Shown here in pieces: positions 35,280 to 56,114 of a stretch of 64,000 bases of DNA. Origin of the DNA: Erpobdella octoculata (lineage: Eukaryota; Annelida; Clitellata; Hirudinida; Erpobdellidae); NCBI GenBank assembly GCA_963978895.1, contig OZ022242.1, positions 12,568,962-12,632,961 on the forward strand. Reading direction: 5' to 3'. Made by a program: the position numbers and the translations under genes. Each line of letters starts with the position of its first letter. Position 1 is the stretch's first letter. The notes beneath the pieces are model-generated. The model saw nothing but the letters and a program-made list of their open reading frames with translations. It was not told the DNA's origin and did not search any database.

Positions 35280-35560
35280 TAAACTCGACGCGCTGATTAC
35301 GAAAAAGATGTTGTTTATGTTCTAAGACGCACTGTTTAAACGCTAGTGCAAAAATGTTTCGGAAATTTGAGTGATAACAGATTAACTTCCTTTTTACTCT
35401 AGGAAGAACCGTTTAGGCGCTTGAGCACTTTTAAGTTTCAAAAAGAAAATTTTTTTAAATTAAACTTATACATTACGTATTTATATAGATCTCGACGCGC
35501 TGATCAAGAAAAAAAATGTTTTTGCTCTACGACGCACCGCTAGGGGCAAAAACTTAGGGG
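35280..35560 (+). repeat. Diverged direct repeat pair (CTCGACGCGCTGAT units)
   Basis: Units starting CTCGACGCGCTGATTACG (35283) and CTCGACGCGCTGATCAAG (35492) share the following TCTAAGACGCAC/TCTACGACGCACC segments, about 210 bp apart, ending near a poly-G run at 35560. Confidence 0.65.
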
Positions 35561-36832
35561 GGGGGGCAAAACGTTTATAAAAACCACCGATTCCAAAATT
35601 TTATTTTCTAAATGCTATACTTCTTTTTACAAAATAGCCGATAACCGAGGGGTAGTCGTGGATACTTTTCCAAGAATATTCAAAACATTAAACACCCCCC
35701 CCCCAAAAACGGAAAACCAAAGAAGGGGTAAGTTGTAGCCAGTAGTGGATTTATGGAAGACTGGCGTCGTGCGTCCCCATTCCGTCTTCTCGAATAAAAC
35801 TTTCCAATAATGATAACATTGCTTTTCAAACTGTCAGATACATATTTGTAATCTTTGTCTAAGCAAAATAAGTTAGTATATAGTTACAGGGCAGTAGAAT
35901 TGATATTAGTAAAGCCTACAAACAAAATCCTTGATTTAGAGATGATTGACAACTCAGAAAATGTATTTTATACTTTTCATGAATTAGCACTAACAATGAA
36001 TGCAGTTACTGATGAAATATTAACAATTCCACAAAGTAGACAGACCTTAAAAAGTTCTCTAAGAGCGGTTGTTGAAATATTCACATTTATTGATTAATTG
36101 AAAAAAATGTTGGAAGCACAACACTTTAAAAATACTATAGGAGAGTTTACGGCAATTAGCGGTTCATTTTTCTGTGCCTTTTTCAATTTCTCAAAACCTT
36201 CAAAAGCTCACAGGAATGCAAGAAAGTATATTTAAATCATACTTTGAGGCAGATATATTGCCAACTGCTGTTTTTTTAAATCATAAAAAATTATGGAAAT
36301 GGAGGTGATTATGTAGTTATATGGCTGTTTTATTCGGTTTTTTAAAATATTGCTATGCTTTATAAAAAAACGCCGTGAACATTATAAAAAGCATATAAAC
36401 ATTTGTCAATGAAAGTAGCAAATTCAAAATCACGCCTTCTTAAAAATATTTTGCAAAACAAGTCATGTCATGTGAAAGTTTTTTCAAACATTTCCAATAT
36501 CAGTTAATTATTTCTGATTTACCTTTTGCAAGTGCTAGTGTAGAAAATGCAAATTCCGCTTTTAAATTTGTGAAAAACAATCACAGACAGACTGATTATT
36601 TTTCTTATATTTTTTTAGCACAAATTGAACTCAATGGTAAATGACATTATTAACATTTTTTCGCAAAAAAGCCGAGACGAGAGCTGTTTTTTAATCCTAT
36701 AATAAAAAAATAATACTTTTCAGAGAATTATAATTTTAGCATAAAAAACATTTTTTAACTAATTGTAATTGTTTATCGAATTGCTTGCGTAGCTTGTGAC
36801 AGTGGATCTGATTTCTTGAGCAAAACTATTAC
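35561..36832. other. Degenerate sequence, possible transposon remnant
   Basis: At 35739 a CAGTAGTGGATTTATGG motif resembles a hAT end. An 80-codon frame (35855-36097) and scattered coding-like blocks to about 36660 (for example YQLIISDLPFASASVENA across frames) suggest an old, broken coding element that I cannot assign. Confidence 0.3.
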
Positions 36833-37224
36833 CAGAGATGGGCTAAATACTGATTTAAAGTTATTTAAAATACCAAATACTAAAATACCTTAGATATGTA
36901 TTTAAAATACAAAACCACCAAATACTTTTTAGGGGAATAAAACTACTAAAATACAAAAGAAGTATTTTAAAATACTTTTATGAGAAATACAAATACAATT
37001 TATTCACCGCCCATAATCTGAGATATAAATAAAAAAATAAAATGTTTTTTCACCAACAAATCACAAAACAAATTCATTGTTTGCCTTTATTAACAGTAAC
37101 TGCTGGTGAAAATTTTCATCAGTCATACATGCTCTATTTTTGTTGAGCACCATCCCTGCGTATGAAAACAGGTTCTCAACCGGCGCAAAAGATGGTTTCC
37201 CAGACTGTCCGCTGGGACCCATCT

Positions 37225-37500
37225 TAATTTAAAACAAATAAAGGAAAAAACGAGTTTTTCAACACAAACTTTAATTTCAAATACACTCGATTTAGAAATA
37301 CGAAAGATGTTCAAATTAATTTTTTTTTTAAATTAAATTATGTTTTGTCATCCAATATAAACCTATGCTGAAAATGTCAGCTTCCTAGCTAGTCAAAAAA
37401 CTGGTTAAATTTTACTTGTACGATTTGCGTACAGAGAAAGCCACACACACACACACAAACAGAGATTGTAACCTAAATAAAAGTTTGTAACAAGTGAAGC
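37225..37500 (+). repeat. Dispersed repeat R5, copy 1
   Basis: Closely matches 43505-43800 (AACGAGTTTTTCAACACAAA, ACACTCGATTTAGAAATACG, ACAGAGAAAGCCACACACAC). It has inserted in the hAT remnant together with R2. Confidence 0.8.
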
Positions 37501-37569
37501 AAAAACAAAGTTTTTTTAAAAACACACTTTTATATTTTTACCCCTTATTCAAGTGATCATTTGACATTC

Positions 37570-37860
37570 TCTGGACGTTGATGTTGTCCAATCGATCCGA
37601 AAATTATATATGATAAACAAACAACGAGCATATTAGCATAGATAATAAATAGTTCGACGAAAATATCACAAATAATTACTTAATTAAATTTTGTGCAATC
37701 GATCCGAAAATTTGATAGAATGCATTGTTAATCAGTTCGGAGGTATGTTTAAATTTTTAAGTCTCTAGCTCATCGGGAAGTTAGTTTAAAATCGATTGCA
37801 GAATTTGACGACGGACAGACAAAGAAGTCAAGTTAAGTAAAAGTGTGTAAAAAGGATGAG
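37570..37860 (+). repeat. Dispersed repeat R2, copy 2
   Basis: The reverse complement of 17155-17385, with an extra internal GATCCGAAAATT copy at 37593. It ends in GACGGACAGACAAAG and AAGTGTGTAAAAA. Confidence 0.8.
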
Positions 37861-38117
37861 ATACAGCTGCCCAGATGTAGTCGCTAACACCAATTCAAAG
37901 ATTCAAATAAGACCTGAATCGCTTAGCCATGGCTTCTTTTAGTCCCTTGCACAATGGTGTACAATATGCCATATTTTTTATTGCATAATGATATAAGTTT
38001 GTCATGAATGCGTTACAATGTTGGCAAAATATGACCCATATAACAATTCTGCTCGCCTTGCAAGTGATCCAGGCTATCGGCTATAGGCTTCATTCACTCG
38101 ACAAATTTATGTAAAAA

Positions 38118-38153
38118 CTCAATGTGGCAGTTTTTAAAAACTGCCACATTGAG
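38118..38153. repeat. Perfect 36-bp palindrome
   Basis: Half-site CTCAATGTGGCAGTTTTT is followed at once by its reverse complement, with no loop. It lies inside transposase-derived sequence of the hAT remnant. Confidence 0.95.
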
Positions 38154-38889
38154 AGCTACACACAAATCTTTTGGCTTTTCACTGGCTTTTAATAAGCTAC
38201 AGACACTGTCGTACAATGAATTCAATCTTGTTGGGCATGGACACATGATAGCAAATGAGTTCATGATAGCAAATCAATCTTCGCAAAATTTTGGTGATCG
38301 CGAACATTTGTTCCAAGCAGCTGTACATTTACCAAAAGTACTATGGTGGATCCTTCCGTAATTATGATTATTTTTAATTATTTCATTCATATCACTTGTA
38401 GCTATTAGGCTGAGAGTATGACTGGTGCTTCTGTGATGCAGAGGAAGTATTATTTCAAACTTTTCATCCTCATCAGTTAAGATTCTTTACAGTTAAGATT
38501 CTATACAAAATTGAAACAGAAGTATTTTTTTTTAAATATTTGGATATGTGTTTTTTAACTACAAATACTCTAAAAAAGTATTTAAAATACCAAAATACAA
38601 ATTACTTCACCACCGATATTTAAATACCAAATAAAATACATATTTTATTTTTAAAACACGTATTTTAAATACTTGTATTTGAAATAGTGCCCACCTCTGA
38701 CTATTACACTCTTAAAGTTAAAATGACCAGTTATGAGTCTGTGTTCTAGTAAATCAACGAGTGTCAACGACATTCACTTGCTGTACGTCGTGGCTTAGAA
38801 GTTGATTGCCAAAAAATTATCAACATTTAAATCATAGCAGTAACATGTATTTTATTTCTTTCTTTAAATGTTTTAGATAGTTACTGGGT

Positions 38890-39140
38890 GGTCTTGACAT
38901 ATTCCATTAAACTCATTGAGCTCAACTCGGATAGGCCCGTCGACAAATGGCCCAGCTCGTTTCATATAAGAAAATTTCAAGCCCGGTCCGTTTATACCGG
39001 CATAAAGCCCTTATATACTTGACAAAAACTTTCAGCCTGACTGAGCTTGACTTCAGGTTTGGCCCGGCCCGTTTGAAGACCCTAAAATTACGGCCTGGCC
39101 TGGCCCGTGCAGTATTCTAATCCATAGAGCCTTCACGGTT
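38890..39140. repeat. GGCCCGGCCCG-rich repeat R4, copy 1
   Basis: Contains multiple GGCCCGKCCCG motifs and GAAGACCCTAAAATTACGG. A diverged copy lies at 40300-40560 in the same orientation, probably a non-autonomous element. Confidence 0.65.
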
Positions 39141-39427
39141 TTTTGAAAGTCCGGCTCATTTTAAAGGCAGAAAATAAAAGTTTGTGAAAACTGAAAAATA
39201 AATTTCAATTTTAATCTTCGACTGTTCCAAACAAGAAAGCTAAGAAAAACTTGGTAAAACTGCTGGCAGACGACGACGAAATATAAAAACAAACTAAACC
39301 GATAAGAAATGGCGGTATAAATAAATTCAACTCATTGACTGAACTGATTGATAAACTTAAGTGCAGTTTTTATGACAAAATATCATATTATTGATATCTT
39401 ATAAAAGATAAATTGAGCTGTCCGTCA

Positions 39428-39509
39428 GCTGCGATGGCCGAGTGGTTAAGGCGTTGGACTCGAAATCCAATGGGATCTTCCCGCGCAGGTTCAAATCCTG
39501 CTCGCAGCG
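39428..39509 (+). tRNA. tRNA-Ser (anticodon CGA)
   Basis: Acceptor GCTGCGA/TCGCAGC fully paired, A box TGGCCGAGTGG, anticodon loop CTCGAAA in TTGGA/TCCAA, class II variable arm GGGATCTTCCC, T arm GCAGG-TTCAAAT-CCTGC, discriminator G. TTTT follows within 10 nt. Confidence 0.95.
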
Positions 39510-39754
39510 ATGTGTTTTCATATTTGAAAAAAACATTATAACTTTAGATATCTCTCTAGAAATCATTTTGAACTGTCACAATTTTACCATAACCTATTCT
39601 AAATAATATTTACATCGTATCTAGTTTTCAAGTTCAGTTGACACTATTGAAACTCTTAAAAGTCATGAGCGACAGTATATTCAGTTAAACAAATTTTTGC
39701 AATTATTTCTATTAAAGAATGTATTTATTTATTTGTAAGTACTTATTAGACGCC

Positions 39755-39826
39755 GGGGGTGTAGCTCAGTGGTAGAGCGCTCGCTTCGCATGTGAGAGGC
39801 CGCGGGTTCAAACCCCGCCACCTCCA
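39755..39826 (+). tRNA. tRNA-Ala (anticodon CGC)
   Basis: Acceptor GGGGGTG/CACCTCC, A box TAGCTCAGTGG, anticodon loop TTCGCAT in CTCGC/GTGAG, T arm GCGGG-TTCAAAC-CCCGC, discriminator A, then TTTT at 39829. It lies 245 bp downstream of the tRNA-Ser gene on the same strand. Confidence 0.95.
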
Positions 39827-39829
39827 ACT

Positions 39830-40250
39830 TTTAACTAGAAAGAAATATAAAATATGAGATTACAACACTTCGTCACAAAACCGGTGAAATATTGTATTGT
39901 TTTAATCAAACAAGCCCATAAGGATTGTTTTCTATTAGTTATTTAATGGTTCAAGTACGCTAGACCAAATTGAACTAATAAATCACTAAAGGTCCTCAAA
40001 TGACATTATGAATTTTTCATCGCCCCCACGCGGTAAAACCTTAATCTGAAATTGAGATATTGAAGCATGTCATTGTTCAAATTAGACCAAAAATAAAACA
40101 TATTTACAAGTATTATATTCCTTACCACTATTATCGGATTCCGACTATAAGGAGTGATATAGAGTCTTTTCGAGGGGGTCTAAATTGCTCGTAAGTAGAA
40201 CTACGTTAATTTCATTACTTTAGTTTAATTATATGTATTAACTAGCCGTG
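39830..40250. other. No gene seen
   Basis: AT-rich non-coding DNA between the tRNA-Ala gene and a short CCGTGCCCGTCGCGGCTTCG repeat head at 40250-40275. Confidence 0.5.
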
Positions 40251-40299
40251 CCCGTCGCGGCTTCGCTCGCTTGAATTAGAGAATTTGAACCGTGTATCT

Positions 40300-40560
40300 A
40301 TAGTAGATGCCGATTTTTTACGGCCCGTCCTGTCGGCAACTTGGCCCGGCCAGTTTCATATTCCAAAACTCCAGGCCCAGCTCGGCCCGTCTAATCTGGG
40401 TCCATTTTAGAACATCAAAATTTCTATATATATGGCGAAAAATCCCGGCTCGTCGGCTCGTCCCACATTAACTTCAGGTTTGACCCGTCTGAAGACCCTA
40501 AAATCACAACCTAGCCCGGCCCGTGCAGTACTCTAATACAGAGAGCCCTATACGGATTTT
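40300..40560. repeat. GGCCCGGCCCG-rich repeat R4, copy 2
   Basis: Shares TTCAGGTTTGACCCG, GAAGACCCTAAAATCAC and GGCCCGTGCAGTACTC with copy 1 at 38890-39140. Confidence 0.65.
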
Positions 40561-41406
40561 TATACCCAGTTTGGCAGAAAATTCCAGGCATGGCTTGTTA
40601 TTTAGGCCCAAAACACAATTTTAATAAAATATAATTAAAATGACCCTTTTAATTGGTTTTAACTAGTTTTTTATTATTGTAATGGGGTGCAATTGGTTTA
40701 CAATAATTGACTTCGGTAGAGTCGTGTGCAAAATTATTTTTGTTGTCAGATTTAGTCAGAGTCGTTGCCAACGGCGTTGCTGGTTTTGTTGCGAATGTTC
40801 TCAACAATGATGAAAATTTACAAATTACCAAACTAGATTTAATCATGTCATGTCATGTTTTTAACTGTACATAAAGAAAAAATAGACAATCTAAACTTGT
40901 TGGAAATTTGTAAATCTTTTTGTATACTAAATGACAGAAGAAGTAATTTCTTTCGTAATGGTAGTTAAAATTGCAATTTGTAGTTAGCTTTTGTAAATGA
41001 TAGTTACTTTGGACTTTGGTGAAATGGTAATTATCTAAACACTAGACTGCCATTCATTTTTTTCTTTTTATTTTAGAAAAACATTTTTTTTGCTTTAAAA
41101 TCAATGATTTCAGATATAGATGCATTTCATCCTAAATTTTATAAAACTCGCCTACTGGAATTTAAAAACCCCCAAAAAATTTGTTGGCCCCACTTTAAAA
41201 CTATTCCAGCGCTCCTGATCTTAGATGGTGCACTAAATATGAACGTACATATGTGACATATTTCTATCACCTACGGTGTATCAGACGATATTTTAATAAA
41301 CGTTGTCTACGGGTTTTGGTTCAGCTCTCGACCTGCGGTCTGCTGTCTTTCATACTGCAACTCTGATTGTTAAAGGCATTGACCATCGCAATTATATTGC
41401 ACCAGC
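40561..41406. other. No gene seen
   Basis: AT-rich DNA with no supported coding region. Confidence 0.5.
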
Positions 41407-41414
41407 GCAGCAGT

Positions 41415-42303
41415 CAGTGATGGGCAAAAGTTAACTAAAACTAACAATTTTTTAATTAAAAGCAATGTTTAACTAAGTCAAAAAAGTTTAGTTAAAGTGA
41501 TAGTTTAGCTAATTTGTTGTAGCTAACTAAAAAGTTTAATTAATAAAATTTAGTTGCTTAAAAAAATTTCAATAAAAATTTATATTTTTATCAGTTTTCG
41601 GGTTTATACCTTAATATGTTTTGTTTACAATAATTTCCTTTTCAACTCTCGAGCTTGGCCGTGTTGTAGTTTAGAGGATAGTATATAGACCAGGATGCAT
41701 AGGGCGCGTTGTTTTTTACCGGATTCATTTGACGCCGATTTGCTGCTATTGGTGATCCAGGCTCATGCCTTCTTACTGCTGTACTCTTACCCTTGACTCC
41801 TACTTAGAGCAGGAGCTACTGGGGTTAACACCAGGATTCACTATCGCGGTCAATTTAACATGTGCCCATAGTGCTATAGTAAAAACTTGTTTTGAAGAAA
41901 TCAAGCTTAAAGGTGACAGTCAGGACAGCTAAAATTTCAGTGCAAGATGCCGATTTTGTCCTAATAAGCGCGTCTGTAGCAACGTTTGGTGATTATCTTT
42001 AAAAATAAACATTTAATATGCAGTTTTGTTGCAAATAAAATTTAAAACATCGAGTCATTCTACTCTTTAATCATGTTATTAAATGATTAAGGAACACAAT
42101 TTCAAAAAGTTAACTGAAAGAAACGAAAATGATAAAATCAATATAAAAAACAAAAAAGTTAAGAAATAATAGTTGGAAAAAGTTTAACTACTTTTTAGTT
42201 TAATTATCAACTATTTTAAACTAGTTGCAACTAAAAGTTCAACTAAGGTTTCTTAATTAAAAGTTAAAGTTTAACTTAAAAAAATAGTTTGTGCCCATCT
42301 CTG
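41415..42303. mobile_element. hAT non-autonomous element, 889 bp
   Basis: Ends CAGTGATGGGCAAA and TTTGTGCCCATCTCTG are imperfect inverted repeats, flanked by a perfect 8-bp duplication GCAGCAGT (41407-41414 and 42304-42311). AGTTAACTAAA-type motifs fill both ends. The GC-richer middle (41690-41880) is non-coding and may be an insertion. Confidence 0.93.
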
Positions 42304-42404
42304 GCAGCAGTCAATTAAATTAGTTATCAATTCCAGCAAGATAAACGATCAAACTCTGCTCGCTCATGTATAACCTTTTACACAAAGCACTCGAGAATGC
42401 AGAG

Positions 42405-42590
42405 ATTTCACTTGACATCTAGCGGTGATGCAGTCACCCTCAGAGTCAACCGAAACTATGGCAAATGTGCCTTTACTGTAGCTGGTCCAACTGCATAGAA
42501 TAATCTAGCAGCGCAGATTCTTGAAGCGAGAACAGTTCAGACATTCAAATCAAAACTTACCCTTCCTCTATACATTTTAAATAGCTTTTA
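42405..42590 (+). pseudogene. LINE C-terminal fragment
   Basis: One frame reads YGKCAFTVAGPTA, an in-frame stop in place of the usual Trp, then NNLAAQILEARTVQTFKSKL: the terminal motif of CR1/L2-type LINE ORF2. The 3' flank to about 42700 includes TTGTATGGTGTTGTATTGTA, like the tail of the LINE at 9616. Confidence 0.75.
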
Positions 42591-42699
42591 AAATTTAAAT
42601 TTTAAATCAAAACTAAAGTCTTGCATTCGAGCAAGTTTTGATTAGGCGTGTTTCTATATAACAGTTGTTGTATGGTGTTGTATTGTATCAGCATTAGCG

Positions 42700-43370
42700 G
42701 CGGTTGCAGTCGCAGTGCAGTTGAAGTGATTCGGGCTACGTCTGAAGATGTGCCTTGAGTATTTTTACAAGTTCAGCAGCTTTTAGGTTGATTCTCATAT
42801 GTCCAGCTATCATCATGCGAGGCAGAGTGTTCTTTCAGTACCTTGCGTAGGTTGAAAACGTTGTTACGCAATAGCATGACTTAGTCAAGACTGAACGCAA
42901 CTGCAATTTGTCATGTCCATCAGAATATCTTGGATGACGTTGACCTAAACCAATTGGCGGCAGAAATTGACAGTCGGTCAAATAATAGGAAGGCGGTGTT
43001 TGGATACGGAGCTTTTAAATGAAGTCACATTTTTGGGTTTTTCTTTTTTTATTTTTTGTTCCTCTCTCTTTTCTCACTCTATCTTTCTCTTTATATCTCT
43101 CGAATAAAGTTTTGTATAAAAAAACTAGCATACAAAGTCTTTATTTTAAATCATCTTTATAAATTCTCTCCATAGGTCTTGAAGTTCAGTTGAACATAAC
43201 GCCACTTAAATCATACTCGGTTTCATTATCATTATCATTAGGGTATAAATATACTTTCAGTACCCGTAGCGGCTCCACTCGCTTTAAATTATAGAATTTT
43301 TGAGACTTTGTCCTGCTCATTTCCTGAAAATTTAGGTTTAGGCGTTTGGACCACATAACTCGCTTTTGGA
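42700..43370. other. No gene seen
   Basis: Moderately GC-richer to 42980, then AT-rich. At about 43262 a CCCGTAGCGGCTCCACTCGC motif resembles the repeat head at 40250. Confidence 0.45.
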
Positions 43371-43495
43371 GAAAGGAGGAGGGAAAGTTGAAAAGATCAA
43401 ATTATGATCCACGACAGGAAGTATTCGGTTCCTCCTACATACAGCCATTTCAGTCTTAAAACACCTGGTGTAAAAGAATATAAACTATTATAAAA
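43371..43495 (+). mobile_element. SINE (family B), 5'-truncated copy
   Basis: Matches the 3' two thirds of the SINE at 12122-12305 (GAAAGGAGGAGGGAAAG, TTATGATCCACGACAGGAAG, AAAACACCTGGTGTAAAAG, AAACTATTATAAAA). Confidence 0.85.
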
Positions 43496-43504
43496 CAAGT
43501 ACCG

Positions 43505-43693
43505 GAAAAAAACGAGTTTTTCAACACAAACTTTGATTTCAAATACACTCGATTTAGAAATACGAAGGATGTTCAAATTAATTTTTTTAATTGAATCATG
43601 TCATCCAATATAAAGCTATGCCGAAAGTTTCAGCTTCCAAGCTAGTCAAAAAGCTGCCTAAATTTTATTTGCAATATTTGTGTACAGAGAAAG

Positions 43694-43764
<71 letters not shown>

Positions 43765-43800
43765 AACAGAGATTGTAACCTAAATAAAAGTTTGTAAAAA
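43505..43800 (+). repeat. Dispersed repeat R5, copy 2, with a (CA)n tract
   Basis: Second copy of the 37225-37500 repeat. Its CACACA motif has expanded to about 33 CA units (43695-43761), producing poly Cys-Val or His-Thr frames that are artefacts. Confidence 0.9.
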
Positions 43801-44308
43801 GACCTCGTGACTGTCTGTAAAGTAGGGGAGACCGAGGGGAGTTGAAACAATTTTGACATTTTGTGTCATACACCAAATACTATAGACAGAAATTGTATGA
43901 TATAAGTACCAATCGATAGGTCATTCTTTACACGTGGAAATGGTTAACATAAAAAAAATGTAAGCGTTAAATATTGTAGTGAAAAATCGACTTAACCGTA
44001 ACCAGTCAATTTGTTTCAACTCCCCTCATACCGAGGTAAGATGAAACAGTGATCGAAGAGAGTTGAAACATGATTTCTTAGAAGTATTAAGTGCTGTAAA
44101 AAAAAAATAAATAAACAGTCTGTTTCAACTCTCCTCGTTTTCAGTTTTATATCAGAGCGCAGTCAATAAATTAACGTGCACTAACAAAAAAGTTTTTATT
44201 GTTGATTTAATTTGTTTATGGGCTATATGGACTAAAAACAAGTAAATTAAAAACGAATTTTTAAAACCAATGCTCTTATATGTAATTAAAACACAAATTT
44301 TGCAATCA

Positions 44309-44585
44309 ATTTTTTCTTATATTACTCTTTTATTTTATATTAAAGTCGAAATATCTTAATTATATCGAAATATCGAAATTAATTAAAATTAACTAAATTA
44401 ATTGACTTATTGTAAAACTAATAATTGAATATTGCATTGTCTTCTATTTTGAGGATGTATGCAAAATTTGAAAAAAATCTATCATCAGGAAGTGACTCAA
44501 AAATTGATTGCAAGATTTGAAACAGACAGAGAAACAGACAGACAGAGAAACAGAGACGACGAGTTAATAAAAGCATTGGTAATAA
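44309..44585 (+). repeat. Dispersed repeat R1, copy 3
   Basis: Nearly identical to 1-285, with CAGACAGACAGAGAAACAG at the 3' end. It lies inside the 43821-45151 transposon. Confidence 0.85.
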
Positions 44586-44606
44586 AAATTTAAAATGGGC
44601 GTTATG

Positions 44607-44690
44607 TCCCTGGACCGGGAATCAAACCAGGGTCCTACGACTCTCAAAGCCGGTGTCTATACCACTACACCAACCAAAGTATAAGAAAAT
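44607..44690 (-). ncRNA. tRNA-like sequence (pseudogene or SINE head)
   Basis: On the minus strand it has a D-arm-like GGTG-TAGTGGTATAGA-CACC and a B-box-like GGTTTGATTCC, but the acceptor halves do not pair and the anticodon stem is poor. Confidence 0.4.
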
Positions 44691-45234
44691 GTAATTTGTC
44701 AGTCAAATATGGTCAAATGATGTAAATCTTCACAAAAGTTGATAATTAAATGTTCTGCTTCAACTCTCCTCGGTAAGAAAAAACCTTTCAATTTTTATTT
44801 AATCCACAATCAAGAAGCAAATACACAAAAATCAACTGTATCAATTATATATATTAAATCTGTAGTTAATGAGCATTCAAAACATATATAGCTTAAACTA
44901 AAATACAAAACCTATATCAGAGTAGAGGCATTGTAAAAAACCGTTAAAAATTTACTTTTCACGATTTTTGTCACATGACACGCAGAACTCCACAACCGCG
45001 TGACTTACGCCACCGACGCAAGCTGACACGTCAACAGACGGAGGGAAGTGGTTGAAAATCGAATTTGCCAACTCGCTAACGGTTTTAAATTCCAAGAAAT
45101 CGGTACTGTTTCAACTCACCTTTGTTTCAAATTCCCTCGGTCTCCCCTACTAATGCGACGTGGTTTTTTTGCCACAAATCGATGGGGTGAGGTCCGGACC
45201 CCAGGACTCCCCTGTATATGCCTCTGATAACCCT

Positions 45235-45405
45235 CGTAAGTCTGGTTTTAGATCTTTTTCTCTTAAGCGCTCTCGTTTCTTCACTAAAAAACGCATTCGT
45301 TTACTAAACTCTCTTTCTCCTTATCTGGTTTCCTTTCTCTGGAACTCACTTCATTTCCCTCTATCACTAACTCTACGTCATTCCATATCTATCGTCATAG
45401 ATTGA
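45235..45405 (+). pseudogene. LINE C-terminal fragment
   Basis: The translation contains RSFSLKRSRFF, a disturbed LWNSLHFPLSLTLRHS motif and a stop, which fits the last part of a CR1/L2-like ORF2. Just downstream, AGCGCTATAAAAATGCTGA (45460) resembles the 3' ends of SINE family A and LINEs here. Confidence 0.55.
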
Positions 45406-45644
45406 ACACATTCCTGTTGAATCAGTTAATGATTGTGCACCAGTGCACTCTACGTAAATAGCGCTATAAAAATGCTGATTGACGATCTACCGACTCGCAC
45501 TTCGCATTTAATGCACCTATTTTAAGTCTTAGCACTCCAACTTTTTTAATTTGTAATAATAGCAATAATAATAATAACAATAAAAAATTTTTTTAGATAC
45601 TGATAACTTTACTGATAGTTGTTATTATTATAAATTAGATATAG

Positions 45645-45681
45645 CCATAGACTTATAATATATTATATTATAAGTCTATGG
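45645..45681. repeat. Hairpin with perfect 16-bp arms
   Basis: CCATAGACTTATAATA, a 5-nt loop, then its exact reverse complement. It lies about 110 bp upstream of the first recognised ATG16L1 codon. Confidence 0.9.
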
Positions 45682-45792
45682 ATATAGCTTGCTTTTCAAC
45701 AATTGCTTTTGTTTTGTTTTATTGGTGGTCCCGATTAACATCTTTTTTATTTGTTTTGACCGCTGGCATTTCATATTACTCAGAAAAATAGG

Positions 45793-55474
<9,682 letters not shown>

Positions 55475-55830
55475 TTCTATTTTATATAATTTTTTTTTAT
55501 CTCATTTCTTAGTATTCAATTGTGAATTAGGCTCTTTAACATTTGTTTTGGCTTTTTTTTGAAGTAGTAGTGTACATACTTGTTTCTTTGTGTTCAGTTG
55601 GAAAGTGAGAATGACTATGTGTTGGTTATATGTGATCATGGTTTTGTTGTAATTATTATTATTCTGAAATTCATTCAAAATTTGCCAAATTTTGAAGTTT
55701 ATGTTGAATTTTTTGAACTAATACATTATAATCCCGATAAAATGCACCCTGGATATAACGTACTGAACTTTTGGTCCCGAAACGATTGACTAGATATTTA
55801 CCCCAGCTATAATGTAATTTGTATAGGATA
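55475..55830. other. ATG16L1 3' flank
   Basis: AT-rich, with no clear AATAAA signal. A 69-codon frame at 55580-55789 has no recognisable motif. Confidence 0.4.
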
Positions 55831-56114
55831 CTAGCGGGGTACCCGGCGTTTTTAGAGGGTTTTCTATCGTTATTCTCTCGCTCCCGTTTCCTGCCCAGCT
55901 TGCTCTCCTGATCGTTTTCTTGCTCTCGCTTGCTTTCCCACCCGGTCTTTCGCTCTTAGTTGCTTTTCGTTCACGCTTGTTTTCCCGTTTCCGCTCGCTC
56001 TCCCGCTCCGCTCATTTTGTGACCGATTTCAATTTTTTTTCACATTAGGTTTCTCCCATTGAAGAATTGTGTGAAGAATTTCATTACGATCAGATTAATG
56101 GTGTAGCAAGTAGC

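Larger units (their letters stand above)
37050..38365 (-). pseudogene. hAT transposase remnant
   Basis: Read on the minus strand from 38300 down: CPTRLNSLYDSVCSLLKA and KNCHIEFLHKFVE, then a piece with LDHLQGEQNCYMGHILPTL (to about 38000) and, in shifted frames, a segment ending YIWAAVSHP near 37860. After the inserted repeats, 37190-37050 encodes APVENLFSYAGMVLNKNRA and a QQLLLIKANNEF end, the hAT C-terminal dimerisation region. Several stops and shifts, an insertion and missing parts of the catalytic region make it non-functional. Confidence 0.85.
36833..38699 (-). mobile_element. hAT DNA transposon remnant, about 1.9 kb
   Basis: Ends CAGAGATGGGC and GCCCACCTCTG are inverted repeats (one mismatch), flanked by a perfect 8-bp duplication ACTATTAC (36825-36832 and 38700-38707). 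Subterminal AAATAC/GTATTT repeats fill both ends. The minus strand carries degraded transposase pieces, split by an insertion of repeats R5 and R2 (about 37225-37860). Confidence 0.93.
43821..45151. mobile_element. DNA transposon, non-autonomous, 18-bp inverted ends
   Basis: Perfect inverted ends: AGTAGGGGAGACCGAGGG at 43821-43838 and its reverse complement at 45134-45151. The inner subterminal sequence GAGTTGAAACA / TGTTTCAAATTC continues the symmetry. GTTTCAACTCYCCTCG-like boxes recur inside at about 44014, 44059 (inverted), 44122, 44758 and 45108. No transposase is present; the interior holds repeat R1 and a tRNA-like sequence. The target duplication is unclear (AA or none), so the superfamily is not assigned. 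Confidence 0.85.

Noticed and set aside
40250..40290. A CCGTGCCCGTCGCGGCTTCG motif as a possible promoter or CpG element
   Set aside because: It resembles the heads of dispersed invertebrate repeats and has no associated gene.
43591..43876. His-Thr and Cys-Val repeat frames
   Set aside because: Direct translation of the (CA)n tract.
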